From assembly GCF_010993745.1 (NCBI RefSeq), contig NZ_WOTN01000002.1, positions 744,001-808,000 of the forward strand: 64,000 nucleotides of DNA. The letters run 5' to 3'. Of the stretch, positions 52,233 to 61,131 are shown piece after piece. The DNA is from Fodinicola acaciae (GTDB lineage Bacteria; Actinomycetota; Actinomycetes; Mycobacteriales; HKI-0501). The notes below the pieces were generated by a model. That model was not told the origin of the DNA. It was given only the letters and a program-made list of their open reading frames with translations, and ran no database searches. A program made the translations under genes and the position numbers. Position 1 is the first letter of the stretch. Every line of letters starts with the position of its first letter.

Positions 52233-52769
52233 CTAGGAGCGGCGCGCGCGGCTGACTACGGCATGCGCGCGGTTGGCGCATCTGGTCGAGCAAAACTGGC
52301 GGCGGCCTGGCCGGCTGCGGTCCAGGAACACGTCCTCGCAGGGCGCCGCCGCGCAATGATGTACGCGATCCCAGTCGCCCGCCGCGGCGATCTCCAGCAA
52401 CTCACGCAACGCGCGTACGCCGAGGCGAGCCGCCAGGTCTTCGGAGGTCGCGACCAGCTCCAGTCGCGGCACGTCGTCGCCGGCCACGACCGCGGCATGT
52501 GGCAGACCGGACGACAATCGTACGAGCGCGGCCGTCCGTTCCTCCGCCGACCCGATCACCGCCGGCCGCAGCCGATCGCGCAGCGCCCGTACGGCCTCCA
52601 GATCGCCGGCCGACACCACGGAAGGCTCGCCGAGCTCACGACAAAACCGCCGCAGCTCGACGTTGTTGGTCAGCCGCTCGGGGTCGGGCTCATACACGTC
52701 CCAGGTGTTGACGAGGTCCAGTGCCACCAGGCCGGTCTCGGCGAACTCTCGTACGTCCACACCGGCCAT
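52233..52769 (-). CDS. CGNR zinc-finger domain protein
   Basis: The 178-aa protein begins MAGVDVREFAETGLVALDLV with VNTWDV, typical of the ABATE/CGNR domain. The C-terminal zinc finger reads HHCAAAPCEDVFLDRSRPGR then FCSTRCANRAHAVVSR. The signature CGNR is CANR here, so the Cys ligands remain but Gly is Ala. Such proteins are likely DNA-binding stress regulators. It diverges from the arginase-family gene with only 15 bp between starts. Confidence 0.88.
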   Translation of the reverse strand: MAGVDVREFAETGLVALDLVNTWDVYEPDPERLTNNVELRRFCRELGEPSVVSAGDLEAVRALRDRLRPAVIGSAEERTAALVRLSSGLPHAAVVAGDDVPRLELVATSEDLAARLGVRALRELLEIAAAGDWDRVHHCAAAPCEDVFLDRSRPGRRQFCSTRCANRAHAVVSRARRS

Positions 52770-52784
52770 GGTAGCGTCAGGAGT

Positions 52785-53681
52785 ATGAGCAAGTTAATCA
52801 CTGACATGGCCATCCTCGACGCACCGTCCAACCTGGGCCTGCGGCCGCCGGCGACCGATGTCGTGCCGGGTTGCTACAAGGCGCCGTGGGCTCTCCGCGA
52901 CGCCGGCATCCTCGACAAGCTCGACGCGCGCGACGCCGGAGCGGTGGTGCCGCCCCGGTACGTGGCGACGTGGCGGCCTGGCGACGGTGTCCGCAACGGC
53001 GAGGCAATTGCCGCGTACACAAGGAAACTCGCCGACCGGGTCGCCGAGATCCGTGCGGCCGACGAGTTTCCGGTGCTGCTCGGCGGTGACTGCTCGATCC
53101 TGCTCGGTCCGGCGCTCGCGCTGCGCCGGCAGGGCCGCTTCGGGCTCGCGCACGTGGACGCGCACTCCGACTTTCGCGAGCCGGCCAACTCCCCGCACGT
53201 CGGCGCCGCCGCCGGCGAGGACCTGGCGCTGGTCACCGGCCGCGGCCACGATTACCTGACCGACATCGACGGCCTCAAGCCGTACGTGCGCGACGCCGAC
53301 ACGATCCAGCTCGGCGTCCGCGACCAGGAGGACCTCGCCGACTTCGCCGACACCGGCATCCGCTATCTGACCAGCGCGGACATCCACTCCAAAGGCGCGC
53401 CCGCCGCGGTGGAAGCCGCCCGCGAGGTGCTGGTACGCGACGACCTCGACGGCTTCTGGATCCACCTCGACGCCGACATTTTCGACCCGTCGCTCGTGCC
53501 GGCGGTCGACACGCCGACGCCCGGCGGGCTCGACGCCGAGCAGGTGCGTGACCTGGTCCGCGGCCTGGCCCGGCTGCCTGGCGCCGCCGGCCTCCAGATC
53601 GCCATCCTGGACCCCGACCTCGACCAGGACGGCCGGCAGGCCGCGCTGATCGTCGACGTGCTCACCTCGGCGCTGGCCTGA
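52785..53681 (+). CDS. arginase/agmatinase-family ureohydrolase
   Basis: The 298-aa protein has the three metal motifs of the family: VLLGGDCSILLGPALAL, AHVDAHSDFREPANSP (DAHxD) and FWIHLDADIFDPSLVPAVDT (DxDxxDP). Its N-terminus (DAPSNLGLRPPATDVVPGCY) and TPTPGGLDAEQVRDLVRG fit arginase-type enzymes. It hydrolyses a guanidino compound to urea and an amine; arginine, agmatine or a formiminoglutamate-like substrate cannot be told apart here. ATG 52785 was selected because longer frames are non-conserved. Confidence 0.9.
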   Translation: MSKLITDMAILDAPSNLGLRPPATDVVPGCYKAPWALRDAGILDKLDARDAGAVVPPRYVATWRPGDGVRNGEAIAAYTRKLADRVAEIRAADEFPVLLGGDCSILLGPALALRRQGRFGLAHVDAHSDFREPANSPHVGAAAGEDLALVTGRGHDYLTDIDGLKPYVRDADTIQLGVRDQEDLADFADTGIRYLTSADIHSKGAPAAVEAAREVLVRDDLDGFWIHLDADIFDPSLVPAVDTPTPGGLDAEQVRDLVRGLARLPGAAGLQIAILDPDLDQDGRQAALIVDVLTSALA

Positions 53682-53782
53682 CATCTGTCACCAATCGCTG
53701 GCCGGCTTCGGCGTAGCGCGGCCAACATCTGGCGTTCCGGGATTTTCCACGGTTTTATACGTATCTCGGAAGGAGCGTCACG

Positions 53783-55087
53783 ATGAAGTCGATGCTGCTG
53801 TGTCTCGCGGTCACCGCGACCGTGCTCGGCGCGACCGCGCCGGCCGTCCACGCGGCGACGGTCGGTCCGTCGCTGGTCATCAACCAGGACTTCCCCGACC
53901 CGGACGTTTTGCAGGTCGGGTCGACCTTCTACGCCTATTCCACCAGCAGCGGCGCCGGTCGTACGCCGGTGGCGTCGGCGCCGTCCGCGACCGGCCCGTG
54001 GACCATCCGCGGCGATGCCCTGCCGACGCCACCGAGCTGGGCCGGCGGCGGCGGATTCTGGGCTCCTGACGTGTCGAGGCGGTCCGACGGCACCTACCTG
54101 ATGTATTTCACCGGACCGAGCGCGGCGGTCGGCCGCATGTGCGTTGGCGCGGCGGTGTCCACCAATCCGCTCGGACCGTTCACGCCGGTCGGCGACGCGC
54201 CTTTGGTGTGCGACGGCGGCGAAGGCGGCGACATCGACCCGTCGAGTTTCGTCGACACCGATGGAAAGCGTTACCTGCTCTACAAAAACGACGGCAACGC
54301 GATCGGGCAGGCGCCGGCGCTCTGGCTGCAGCCGGTCGCCGCCGACGGCGTCACCTTTACCGGCTCCCGCACGGCATTGCTGCGCGCCGACCGCGCCGAC
54401 GAGGCCAACGTGATCGAGGCGCCGGTGTTGGTGCACCGGCCGTCGCAGTACGTACTTTTCTATTCTGCCGGCAATTACGGCGGCAGCGGTTACTACACCT
54501 CGTACGCGGTCTCGCCATCGATCACCGGCTCGTACTCGAAGGCTTACCGGCCGCTGATCACCACCGACAGCGTCGACGGCGCGGTCGTCGGACCCGGCGG
54601 CGAGGATGTCGTGGGGGACAGGATTTTCTTCCACGGCTGGCTCAACGGCGGGCGGGACGCGCGCGGCATGTACGTCGCCGATCTTGGCTGGGCCAACGAC
54701 TATCCGGTCGTACGCGGCAGCCGCGTACGCTATGAGGCCGAGCGCGGCACGCTCAACGACTGCCGGGTGCGCACCGGCGCGGCCGGTGCGTCACAAGGTG
54801 CGGTCGCCGCGTACATCGACAACGACGACTCCTGGGTCGACATCACCGTTTTCGCTCCGACAGCGGGGAATTACACGGCCCACGTCGCGTACGCCGCCGG
54901 ATATGGCGACGCACAACATCAGCTGACCGTCAACGGCTCGGCGCAGCAGGTCGTCGACTATCCGGACCATGGCTGGGACAACTGGACGCAGGTCGGTGTC
55001 GGCGTCGACCTCAACGCCGGCTGGAACACGTTGCGGTTCCAGCATCTGACGCGCTGGGCCGAGCTCGACTTCGTGGAGATCGCCTGA
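53783..55087 (+). CDS. secreted GH43 glycoside hydrolase with CBM6
   Basis: The 434-aa protein has a signal peptide (1-24, cleavage after VHA). The five-bladed GH43 domain (about 28-312) has QDFPDPDVL with base Asp39, FWAPDV, IDPSSFVDTDG with Asp152 and VIEAPVL with acid Glu212. A CBM6-like beta-sandwich (about 315-434: RYEAERGTLNDCRVRTG, DDSWVDITVFAPTAGNYTAH, WAELDFVEIA) follows. It should act outside the cell on arabinan, xylan or similar beta- or alpha-linked pentose polymers. A hairpin terminator follows. Confidence 0.9.
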   Translation: MKSMLLCLAVTATVLGATAPAVHAATVGPSLVINQDFPDPDVLQVGSTFYAYSTSSGAGRTPVASAPSATGPWTIRGDALPTPPSWAGGGGFWAPDVSRRSDGTYLMYFTGPSAAVGRMCVGAAVSTNPLGPFTPVGDAPLVCDGGEGGDIDPSSFVDTDGKRYLLYKNDGNAIGQAPALWLQPVAADGVTFTGSRTALLRADRADEANVIEAPVLVHRPSQYVLFYSAGNYGGSGYYTSYAVSPSITGSYSKAYRPLITTDSVDGAVVGPGGEDVVGDRIFFHGWLNGGRDARGMYVADLGWANDYPVVRGSRVRYEAERGTLNDCRVRTGAAGASQGAVAAYIDNDDSWVDITVFAPTAGNYTAHVAYAAGYGDAQHQLTVNGSAQQVVDYPDHGWDNWTQVGVGVDLNAGWNTLRFQHLTRWAELDFVEIA

Positions 55088-55091
55088 CGGT

Positions 55092-55121
55092 GGCCGTGTC
55101 CTCGACGCCGAGGACACGGCC
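55092..55121. terminator. bidirectional hairpin terminator
   Basis: Arms 55092-55104 and 55109-55121 pair perfectly over 13 bp with a 4-nt loop. It lies in the 41-bp gap between the convergent GH43 and FG-GAP-repeat genes. Confidence 0.85.
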
Positions 55122-55128
55122 GGCTTTG

Positions 55129-56499
55129 TCAAACGATCGTGGTGAAATTGTTCCAACCGTGACCGATTTCGCTGTGTGCGCTGTAGGGCACGGCGTGGTT
55201 TGCCTTGTAGTTTCCGGGATATAGCTCCATCTCGCCGGTCGACCTGATGCCGAGCAGATCGGTGTAGCCGTCGCCGTTGGCGTCGGCGGCGACAATCCGG
55301 CTGTAGGCATTCCAGCCGTGGCCGATCTCGATGTGCGCGCTGTATGGCACGGCGCTGTTGCCGCGGAAGTTGTTGGCGTACAACGACATGTCGCCTGTGC
55401 TGGTGACGCCGAGCAGGTCGGTGTAGCCGTCGCCGGTCACGTCCGCGGCGATGATCCGGCTGTAGGAATTCCAGCCGTGACCGATCTCCAGATGTGAGCT
55501 GTACGGCGCGGCGTGGTTGGCCTTGTAGTTGTTGACGTACATCGTCATGACGCCGTCCGGCGTGAGTGCGAGTAGGTCGGTGTAGCCGTCGCCGTTGACA
55601 TCCGCGCCGAGGACCCGGTCGAAAGCGTTCCAGCCGTGGCCGATTTCGCTGTGTCCGCTGTAGGGAATGCCGTCGTTTGCCACGTAACTGTTGGCATACA
55701 ACAACATCGTGCCGTCGGTCTGGAAGGCGACCAGGTCGGTGTAGCCATCTCCGGTGACGTCGGCCGGCACCAGTCGTTTCATGTCCTGCCAGCCGTGGCC
55801 GATCTCCTTGACCACGCCGTACGGCACGTCGTTGATGAGGATGTTGTCGGGATACAGCAACATCGTGCCGTCGGACTTGACGCCGAGCAGGTCGGTGAAG
55901 TTGTCGCCGGTGACACTGTGACCGTCCGGCGAGCCGACGACGGCCCACACAGCGTTGGCGATCGCGATGCCGTCCGCCGTCGCGTCGTAATAGCGCTGCG
56001 GAAAGGCCGACCCCTGGACTTTCTGGCAGATCTCACCGATCGGCGCGGTCCGCCAGTCGCTGATCCGCAGCATGTGGTCGACGAACTGGTTGGTCGCGTA
56101 GATCGGATCCATGATCTGTTCCGGCGTACCCCAGCCGGCCGACGGCCGCTGCTGGAACAGGCCGAGGCTGTCCAGGTCGCCGTAGGTCAGATTCTGGATC
56201 AGCGACTCGACGATCACCGTGGTGATGGCGATGTGCGCCGCACGCACCGGCAGGCCGCGCTGGTGGATCCGGTTGGAGATGACTCGCGCGCACGACACGC
56301 GATAGGCGGTCATCACGCCCTTCATCGAACCGGTCAGGCTTTTGTTGAGAGAGCTGGCGATCGAGGCGTCCGAGGCGGTCGTGCCGGCCGGGTCGCACGG
56401 TCTGGTGCTGGCGGCCTGAGCCGGGGTGGCGCCGAGCGCCGCGGACGCCAGCACCACCGCGCTGGCCGCCACCGCCAGCCGGAAGAACAGTCTTTTCAT
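55129..56499 (-). CDS. secreted lysozyme-like domain protein with five FG-GAP-like repeats
   Basis: The 456-aa protein has a signal peptide (1-29). Residues about 30-190 form a lysozyme/transglycosylase-like domain (AITTVIVESLIQNLTYGDLD, with likely catalytic Glu98; LGLFQQRPSAGWGTPEQIMD). From about 197 it has five repeats of 52-53 residues, each starting (T/N)GDGYTDLL and ending EIGHGW, a beta-propeller-like FG-GAP/VCBS unit possibly binding Ca or ligand. The repeat part is nearly identical to that of the upstream gene, which has a different catalytic domain. The two genes are 20 bp apart and in one operon. Confidence 0.85.
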   Translation of the reverse strand: MKRLFFRLAVAASAVVLASAALGATPAQAASTRPCDPAGTTASDASIASSLNKSLTGSMKGVMTAYRVSCARVISNRIHQRGLPVRAAHIAITTVIVESLIQNLTYGDLDSLGLFQQRPSAGWGTPEQIMDPIYATNQFVDHMLRISDWRTAPIGEICQKVQGSAFPQRYYDATADGIAIANAVWAVVGSPDGHSVTGDNFTDLLGVKSDGTMLLYPDNILINDVPYGVVKEIGHGWQDMKRLVPADVTGDGYTDLVAFQTDGTMLLYANSYVANDGIPYSGHSEIGHGWNAFDRVLGADVNGDGYTDLLALTPDGVMTMYVNNYKANHAAPYSSHLEIGHGWNSYSRIIAADVTGDGYTDLLGVTSTGDMSLYANNFRGNSAVPYSAHIEIGHGWNAYSRIVAADANGDGYTDLLGIRSTGEMELYPGNYKANHAVPYSAHSEIGHGWNNFTTIV

Positions 56500-56519
56500 G
56501 TCGTCACGGTTCCGTTCGG

Positions 56520-57926
56520 CTAGACGATGGTGGCGAAGTTGTCCCAGCCATGGCCGATCTCGCCGTGTGCGCTGTAGGGCACCGCGGCGTTGGCCTTGTA
56601 GTTTCCGGGATAGAGCTCCATCTCGCCGGTCGGCCTGATGCCGAGCAGGTCGGTGTAGCCGTCGCCGTTGGCGTCGGCGGACAGGATCTGGCCGTAGGTG
56701 TTCCAGCCGTGGCCGATCTCGGCATGTGCGCTGTACGGCACGGCGCTGTTGGCCTTGAAGTTGTTGGCGTACAAGGACATGTCGCCTGTGCTGGTGACGC
56801 CGAGCAGGTCGGTGTAGCCGTCGCCGGTCACGTCCGCGGCGATGATCCGGCTGTAGGAATTCCAGCCGTGACCGATGTCGATATGCGAGCTGTACGGTGC
56901 CGCGTGGCTGGCCTTGTAGTTGTTGACGTACAACGTCATCACGCCGTCCGGCGTCAGCGCCAGCAGATCGGTGTAGCCGTCGCCGTTCACGTCGGCGCCG
57001 ATCACCCGGTCGAATGCGTTCCAGCCGTGGCCGATTTCGGTGTGTCCGCTGTAGGGAATGCCGTCGTTTGCCACGTAGCTGTTGGCGTACAACAACATCG
57101 TGCCGTCGGTCTGGAAGGCGACCAGGTCGGTGTAGCCATCTCCGGTGACGTCGGCCTGGACGAGTCGTTTCATGTCCTGCCAGCCGTGGCCGATCTCCTT
57201 GACCACACCGTACGGTATGCCGTCGTTGATCAGGATGTTGTTGGGATACAGCAACATCGTGCCGTCGGACTTGACGCCGAGCAGGTCGGTGAAGTTGTCG
57301 CCGGTGATGCTGTTGCCGTCGGCCGGACTGGTCGTTTCAAGGACGTTCTTGTAGCGCAGCGGCTTGTAGTCGCCGGTCGGATGGCCGGACAACGTGGCCT
57401 GGCTGAACGACGCGCCGGTCACCTTCCTCAGCGGCGTCGAGCCGAAGCTGTAATACCAGAAGGTCGTCTTCGCGCTGTTTTCCCAGCCGCCGAAGAGGAT
57501 CGCGTGATAGGGATAGCCGCTCTCGTGGTCGACCGTGTCGTCGAGCAGGTCGCCGGGCAGCAGTTGAGCGCGGGTGATCGACGTGGTGTACGTCGAGTCG
57601 TCGAGCCCGCCGGTGTTCGGGTCGGCGCCCAGGTGCCAGGACATGTCGACATATCCCGAGCAGTCGCGGCGATACTGGCGCGAATGCGTGCCGTCCCAGG
57701 TGTAGGCGCTCTGGTCGTAGGTCAGGTCGGAGTCGTTGCGGCGCAGATACCAGTTGGTCGCGCGCTGGATGATCTCGGTGCGAGTGATCTTGCCGCCGAT
57801 GGTCGAGGCGGCCTGAGCCGGTGCCGGCGCGACGGTGGCCACCAGCGCTGTGCTGGCCAGCAGTCCGGCGACGGCGAGCAGTCCGGTGACGGCGGACCGG
57901 CGCCGTCCTGAGCGAGTTCTCCGCAT
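56520..57926 (-). CDS. secreted NlpC/P60-like domain protein with five FG-GAP-like repeats
   Basis: The 468-aa protein starts at ATG 57926 (MRRTRSGRRRSAVTGLLAVA) with a signal peptide to about 39. Residues about 45-200 form a papain-like amidase domain: RRDCSGYVDMSWHLG with Cys89, and YPYHAILFGGW with His141. Such enzymes cut peptidoglycan peptides or lipoprotein-linked amides. From about 208 the same five FG-GAP-like repeats follow as in the next gene (SITGDNFTDLLGVKSDGTML). It leads the operon, preceded by 11-bp direct repeats and an AT-rich segment (58080-58170). Confidence 0.85.
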   Translation of the reverse strand: MRRTRSGRRRSAVTGLLAVAGLLASTALVATVAPAPAQAASTIGGKITRTEIIQRATNWYLRRNDSDLTYDQSAYTWDGTHSRQYRRDCSGYVDMSWHLGADPNTGGLDDSTYTTSITRAQLLPGDLLDDTVDHESGYPYHAILFGGWENSAKTTFWYYSFGSTPLRKVTGASFSQATLSGHPTGDYKPLRYKNVLETTSPADGNSITGDNFTDLLGVKSDGTMLLYPNNILINDGIPYGVVKEIGHGWQDMKRLVQADVTGDGYTDLVAFQTDGTMLLYANSYVANDGIPYSGHTEIGHGWNAFDRVIGADVNGDGYTDLLALTPDGVMTLYVNNYKASHAAPYSSHIDIGHGWNSYSRIIAADVTGDGYTDLLGVTSTGDMSLYANNFKANSAVPYSAHAEIGHGWNTYGQILSADANGDGYTDLLGIRPTGEMELYPGNYKANAAVPYSAHGEIGHGWDNFATIV

Positions 57927-58081
57927 GCCGATCTCCATCTCTGTACGCGGAACGCGCACGTGTGGACGGCGGCTTTGGCCCTGGTCGGGACAAGGTCCGC
58001 CGAGATGCACGACGGTTGGTCGTGTGGAAGGGTCGGAACTCAGGCGTTCGCGCGACGCGCTGGTGAGCATGGCGACCGGCG

Positions 58082-58118
58082 CTATGTCGTCACTATGTCG
58101 TCACTATGCGTCCGTCAC
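58082..58118. promoter_or_regulatory. 11-bp direct repeats with GTCAC cores upstream of the FG-GAP operon
   Basis: CTATGTCGTCA occurs twice in tandem (58082-58092, 58093-58103), followed by a partial CTATGCGTC and CCGTCACCCC. The GTCAC cores recur every 11 bp, roughly one helical turn. This resembles the direct repeats bound by actinobacterial MtrA, which controls cell-wall hydrolases. It lies about 155 bp before the NlpC/P60-type gene. Binding is inferred. Confidence 0.4.
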
Positions 58119-58170
58119 CCCAAAGCGGCCATCGTCGCATATGGCAACTTTCGTTACATATATCGAAAAT

Positions 58171-58788
58171 CTAGGCCAACCGCCACAGATCGGTGATGCG
58201 TACGCCGACCTCGGCGAACAGCTTGCGCAACAATGGCAGCGAAATGCCCACGACGTTGTGCGGGTCGCCGTCTATCCCGTCGATGAACGTGCCGCCGAGG
58301 CCGTCGATGGTGAACGCCCCTGCCACCGCGAGCGGCTCGCCGGAGCCGACGTAGGCGTCCAGCTCGGCCTCGGTCGGTGTGCCGAACCGTACGGTCGTCG
58401 TCGCGGTCTCGGCGCTGGACTTGCCGGTCGACGCGTCGATCACGCAGTGACCGGTGTGCAGCAGGCCGGTGCCGCCGGCCATGATCGACCAGCGCGCCTT
58501 GGCCACCTCGGCGGTCCCCGGCTTGCCGTACGCCCGGCCGGCCAGTTCCAGCATCGAGTCGCAGCCGACCACCAGGCCATTGTCCACAGTGGACGCGACG
58601 GCCTCGGCTTTGGCGCGCGCCAACGCGAGGCAGAGCTGCGCCGGCGTCGGCTCGGTGAGCGTGGCGGCCACCGCGTCCTCGTCGACCCCGGAGACCAGCA
58701 CGTCCGGCGCGAAGCCGGCGCTGCGGAGGGTGGCCAGCCGGGCCGGCGACGCGGACGCGAGGATCAGGCGAGCAGTCACAACCGTCAC
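58171..58788 (-). CDS. maf: Maf-family nucleoside triphosphate pyrophosphatase
   Basis: The product (about 202-205 aa) begins with [20 protein letters not shown], the Maf signature, and has [39 protein letters not shown] and [20 protein letters not shown] with IVGISLPLL-like end ([14 protein letters not shown]). Maf proteins hydrolyse non-canonical or pyrimidine NTPs and prevent their use. Starts at GTG 58788 or GTG 58779 are both possible. It lies in the conserved carboxylase neighbourhood. Confidence 0.93.
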   Translation of the reverse strand: MTVVTARLILASASPARLATLRSAGFAPDVLVSGVDEDAVAATLTEPTPAQLCLALARAKAEAVASTVDNGLVVGCDSMLELAGRAYGKPGTAEVAKARWSIMAGGTGLLHTGHCVIDASTGKSSAETATTTVRFGTPTEAELDAYVGSGEPLAVAGAFTIDGLGGTFIDGIDGDPHNVVGISLPLLRKLFAEVGVRITDLWRLA

Positions 58789-58928
58789 GCTAGTGGCTGC
58801 GCCGGACGGTGCCGTTACCGGTCACGCCAATAATTGCCAAGGCGAAGAACATGTCTGGACCTTTTTACCGGCCGCGTCTACTCTTGCGCTCGGTTTTCAC
58901 CGGGGCAGGTCGGGAAAAGGAGGAACGG

Positions 58929-59159
58929 ATGAGCTTCAGGCGGATCGCCGTGACCGTTTTCGCCGGTGCCGCGCTGGCCACCGGCGCGCTGGTCGCCACG
59001 GCCGCGCCGGTCGCCGCGTTGCCGGTGCCGGGTTGGGACACCATCGACTCGTATCCGACGCACGCGGAGTGCGACCAGGGCGCCATCGACCACGGCGTGC
59101 AGGACAACTACCGGTGCGTCTTCTTCGAAGGCGTCTGGGACCTGAACGTCCCGGCCTAG
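58929..59159 (+). CDS. small secreted two-Cys peptide
   Basis: The 76-aa product has GGAGGA nine bases before ATG 58929. A signal peptide (MSFRRIAVTVFAGAALATGA, cleavage near residue 32 after VAA) leaves a mature peptide of about 44 residues: LPVPGWDTIDSYPTHAECDQ onward, with Cys at about 50 and 62 of the precursor that may form one disulfide. No family is recognised. It looks like other small secreted actinobacterial peptides of unknown role. A hairpin terminator follows. Confidence 0.7.
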   Translation: MSFRRIAVTVFAGAALATGALVATAAPVAALPVPGWDTIDSYPTHAECDQGAIDHGVQDNYRCVFFEGVWDLNVPA

Positions 59160-59167
59160 CGCCGAAA

Positions 59168-59209
59168 AGCCGCAGGGTCGCCCTACGCACGCAGCGCGAC
59201 CCCGCGGCT
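59168..59209. terminator. hairpin between convergent genes
   Basis: Arms 59168-59181 and 59196-59209 match at 13 of 14 positions with a 14-nt loop. It lies in the 51-bp gap between the small secreted peptide gene and the convergent accE gene. Confidence 0.75.
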
Positions 59210-59210
59210 G

Positions 59211-59420
59211 TCAGCGCGGCAGGCCCGATGCGCGCCAGGAGCCCTTGCCCGGCAGCAAAGGCGCGTGCAACAACGCCGTCCGGTCCGTCCACAATGGACG
59301 CGCGCGCGGCGGTGGCGGAGACGGCACAGCAGCGAGTGCCGCGACCACCGCCGTCACCGCGGCCAGCTCCTCGTCCGTCGGCGTGCCGCGTACGATCCGC
59401 AGCAGCGGTCGCTCGCTCAC
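59211..59420 (-). CDS. accE: acyl-CoA carboxylase epsilon subunit
   Basis: The 69-aa protein reads [20 protein letters not shown] then [17 protein letters not shown], ending [20 protein letters not shown] and RASGLPR. The [18 protein letters not shown] core and the [18 protein letters not shown] end are diagnostic of the small epsilon subunit that stabilises actinobacterial AccA-AccD complexes. It overlaps the beta-subunit stop by 4 bp, so the two are coupled. Confidence 0.93.
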   Translation of the reverse strand: MSERPLLRIVRGTPTDEELAAVTAVVAALAAVPSPPPPRARPLWTDRTALLHAPLLPGKGSWRASGLPR

Positions 59421-61047
59421 AGCGGGATGTTTCCGTGCTTCTTCGGCGGCAGCGTCTCGCGTTTTCCGCGCAGCGTACGCAAACCCCTGATCACCGCGGT
59501 ACGCGTGGTGCTCGGCGGGATGACCGCGTCGACATAGCCGCGCTCGGCCGCGATGTAGGGGTTGGCCAGGTGGTCCTCGTATTCGGTGACCAGCCGCGAC
59601 CGCAGCTCATCGGGCCGGTCCGCCTCGCGCAGCTCCGAGCGATAGAGGATGTTCACCGCGCCCTGCGCACCCATCACCGCGATCTGCGCGGTCGGCCAGG
59701 CGAAGTTGAGGTCGGCGCCGAGGTGCTTGGACCCCATCACGTCGTACGCGCCGCCGTACGCCTTCCGCGTGATGACGGTGACTTTCGGGACGGTGGCCTC
59801 GGCGTAGGCGTAGATCAGCTTCGCGCCGCGCCGGATGATGCCGTTCCACTCCTGGTCGGTGCCGGGCAGGAAGCCAGGCACGTCAACGAAAGTCAGCACC
59901 GGGATGTTGAACGCGTCGCAGGTGCGGACGAACCGCGCCGCCTTCTCCGACGCGTCGATGTCCAGCGTGCCGGCCAGCTGCAGCGGCTGGTTGGCCACCA
60001 CACCGACCGAATGTCCGTCGACGCGGCCGAAACCGCAGAGGATGTTGGGCGCGAAAAGCGGATGGATCTCCAGGAAGTCGCCGTCGTCCAGGACGTGCTC
60101 GATCACCGTGTGCATGTCGTACGGCTGGTTCGGCGAGTCCGGCACGAGCGTGTCGAGCTCCAGGTCCTCGTCGGTGACCGAGAGGTCGCTGTCGACCTCG
60201 TACGACGGCGGCTCGTCCAGGTTGTTGCTCGGCAGGAATCCGAGCAGCTGCTTGACGAACTCGACCGCCTCGTCCTCGTCCGGCGCCATGTGGTGCGCCA
60301 CGCCGGACTTGGTGTTGTGCGAGCGCGCGCCGCCGAGCTCCTCGAACTCCACGTCCTCGCCGGTGACGGTCTTGATCACGTCGGGACCGGTGATGAACAT
60401 GTGCGAGGTCTGGTCGACCATCACGGTGAAGTCGGTGATCGCGGGCGAGTAGACCGCGCCACCGGCGCACGGGCCCATGATCAGCGAGATCTGCGGGATG
60501 ACGCCGGACGCGCGTACGTTGCGGAAGAAGATCTCGCCGTAAAGCCCGAGCGACACCACCCCTTCCTGGATCCGCGCGCCGCCGGAGTCGTTGATGCCGA
60601 TCACCGGGCAGCCGGTCTTGGCGGCCAGATCCATCACCTTCACGATCTTCTCGCCGAACACCTCGCCGAGGCTGCCGCCGAAAACCGTGAAGTCCTGCGC
60701 GAAAACCGCCACCGGGCGGCCGTCGACGGTGCCATAGCCGGTGACCACGCCGTCGCCGTACGGCCGCTCCTCGGCCATCCCGAATGCGGTCGACCGGTGC
60801 CGCGCCAGCGCGTCCAGCTCGACGAACGAGCCGTCGTCGAGCAGCTGCTCGATCCGCTCGCGCGCGGTCTTCTTGCCTTTCTTGTGCTGGCGCTCGATCG
60901 CGCGCTCCGAACCGGCGTGTACGGCCTCGTCGTCGCGGTGCTTGAGGTCCGCCAGCTTGCCGGCGGTGGTGTGGATGTCGATGCCGGCCGGCACTTCGGC
61001 CGCTCCGACCGCTTCGGCGGGGCTGTCCGCCACCGGTTCCGCGCTCA
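59417..61047 (-). CDS. acyl-CoA carboxylase beta subunit (carboxyltransferase), AccD/PccB type
   Basis: The product (about 543 aa) has [100 protein letters not shown] and a C-terminal [20 protein letters not shown]. These are all the crotonase-fold carboxyltransferase motifs of propionyl/acetyl-CoA carboxylase. GTG 61047 has an AAGGGG site five bases upstream; GTG 61054 is the alternative. It is divergent from birA with about 84 bp between starts, and coupled to accE. Confidence 0.95.
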
Positions 61048-61131
61048 CAGGCACCCCTTCCTACTCCGCGGTAAGACTAGTCGTGACCGCCAGCGGACGC
61101 GCCGGCCCGCGACTTTTGCCACACTCGCGGG

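Noticed and set aside
56520-58118. CRISPR-like array from the tandem repeats
   Set aside because: The repeats in the gene encode regular FG-GAP units, and the 11-bp repeats at 58.08 kb have no spacers.
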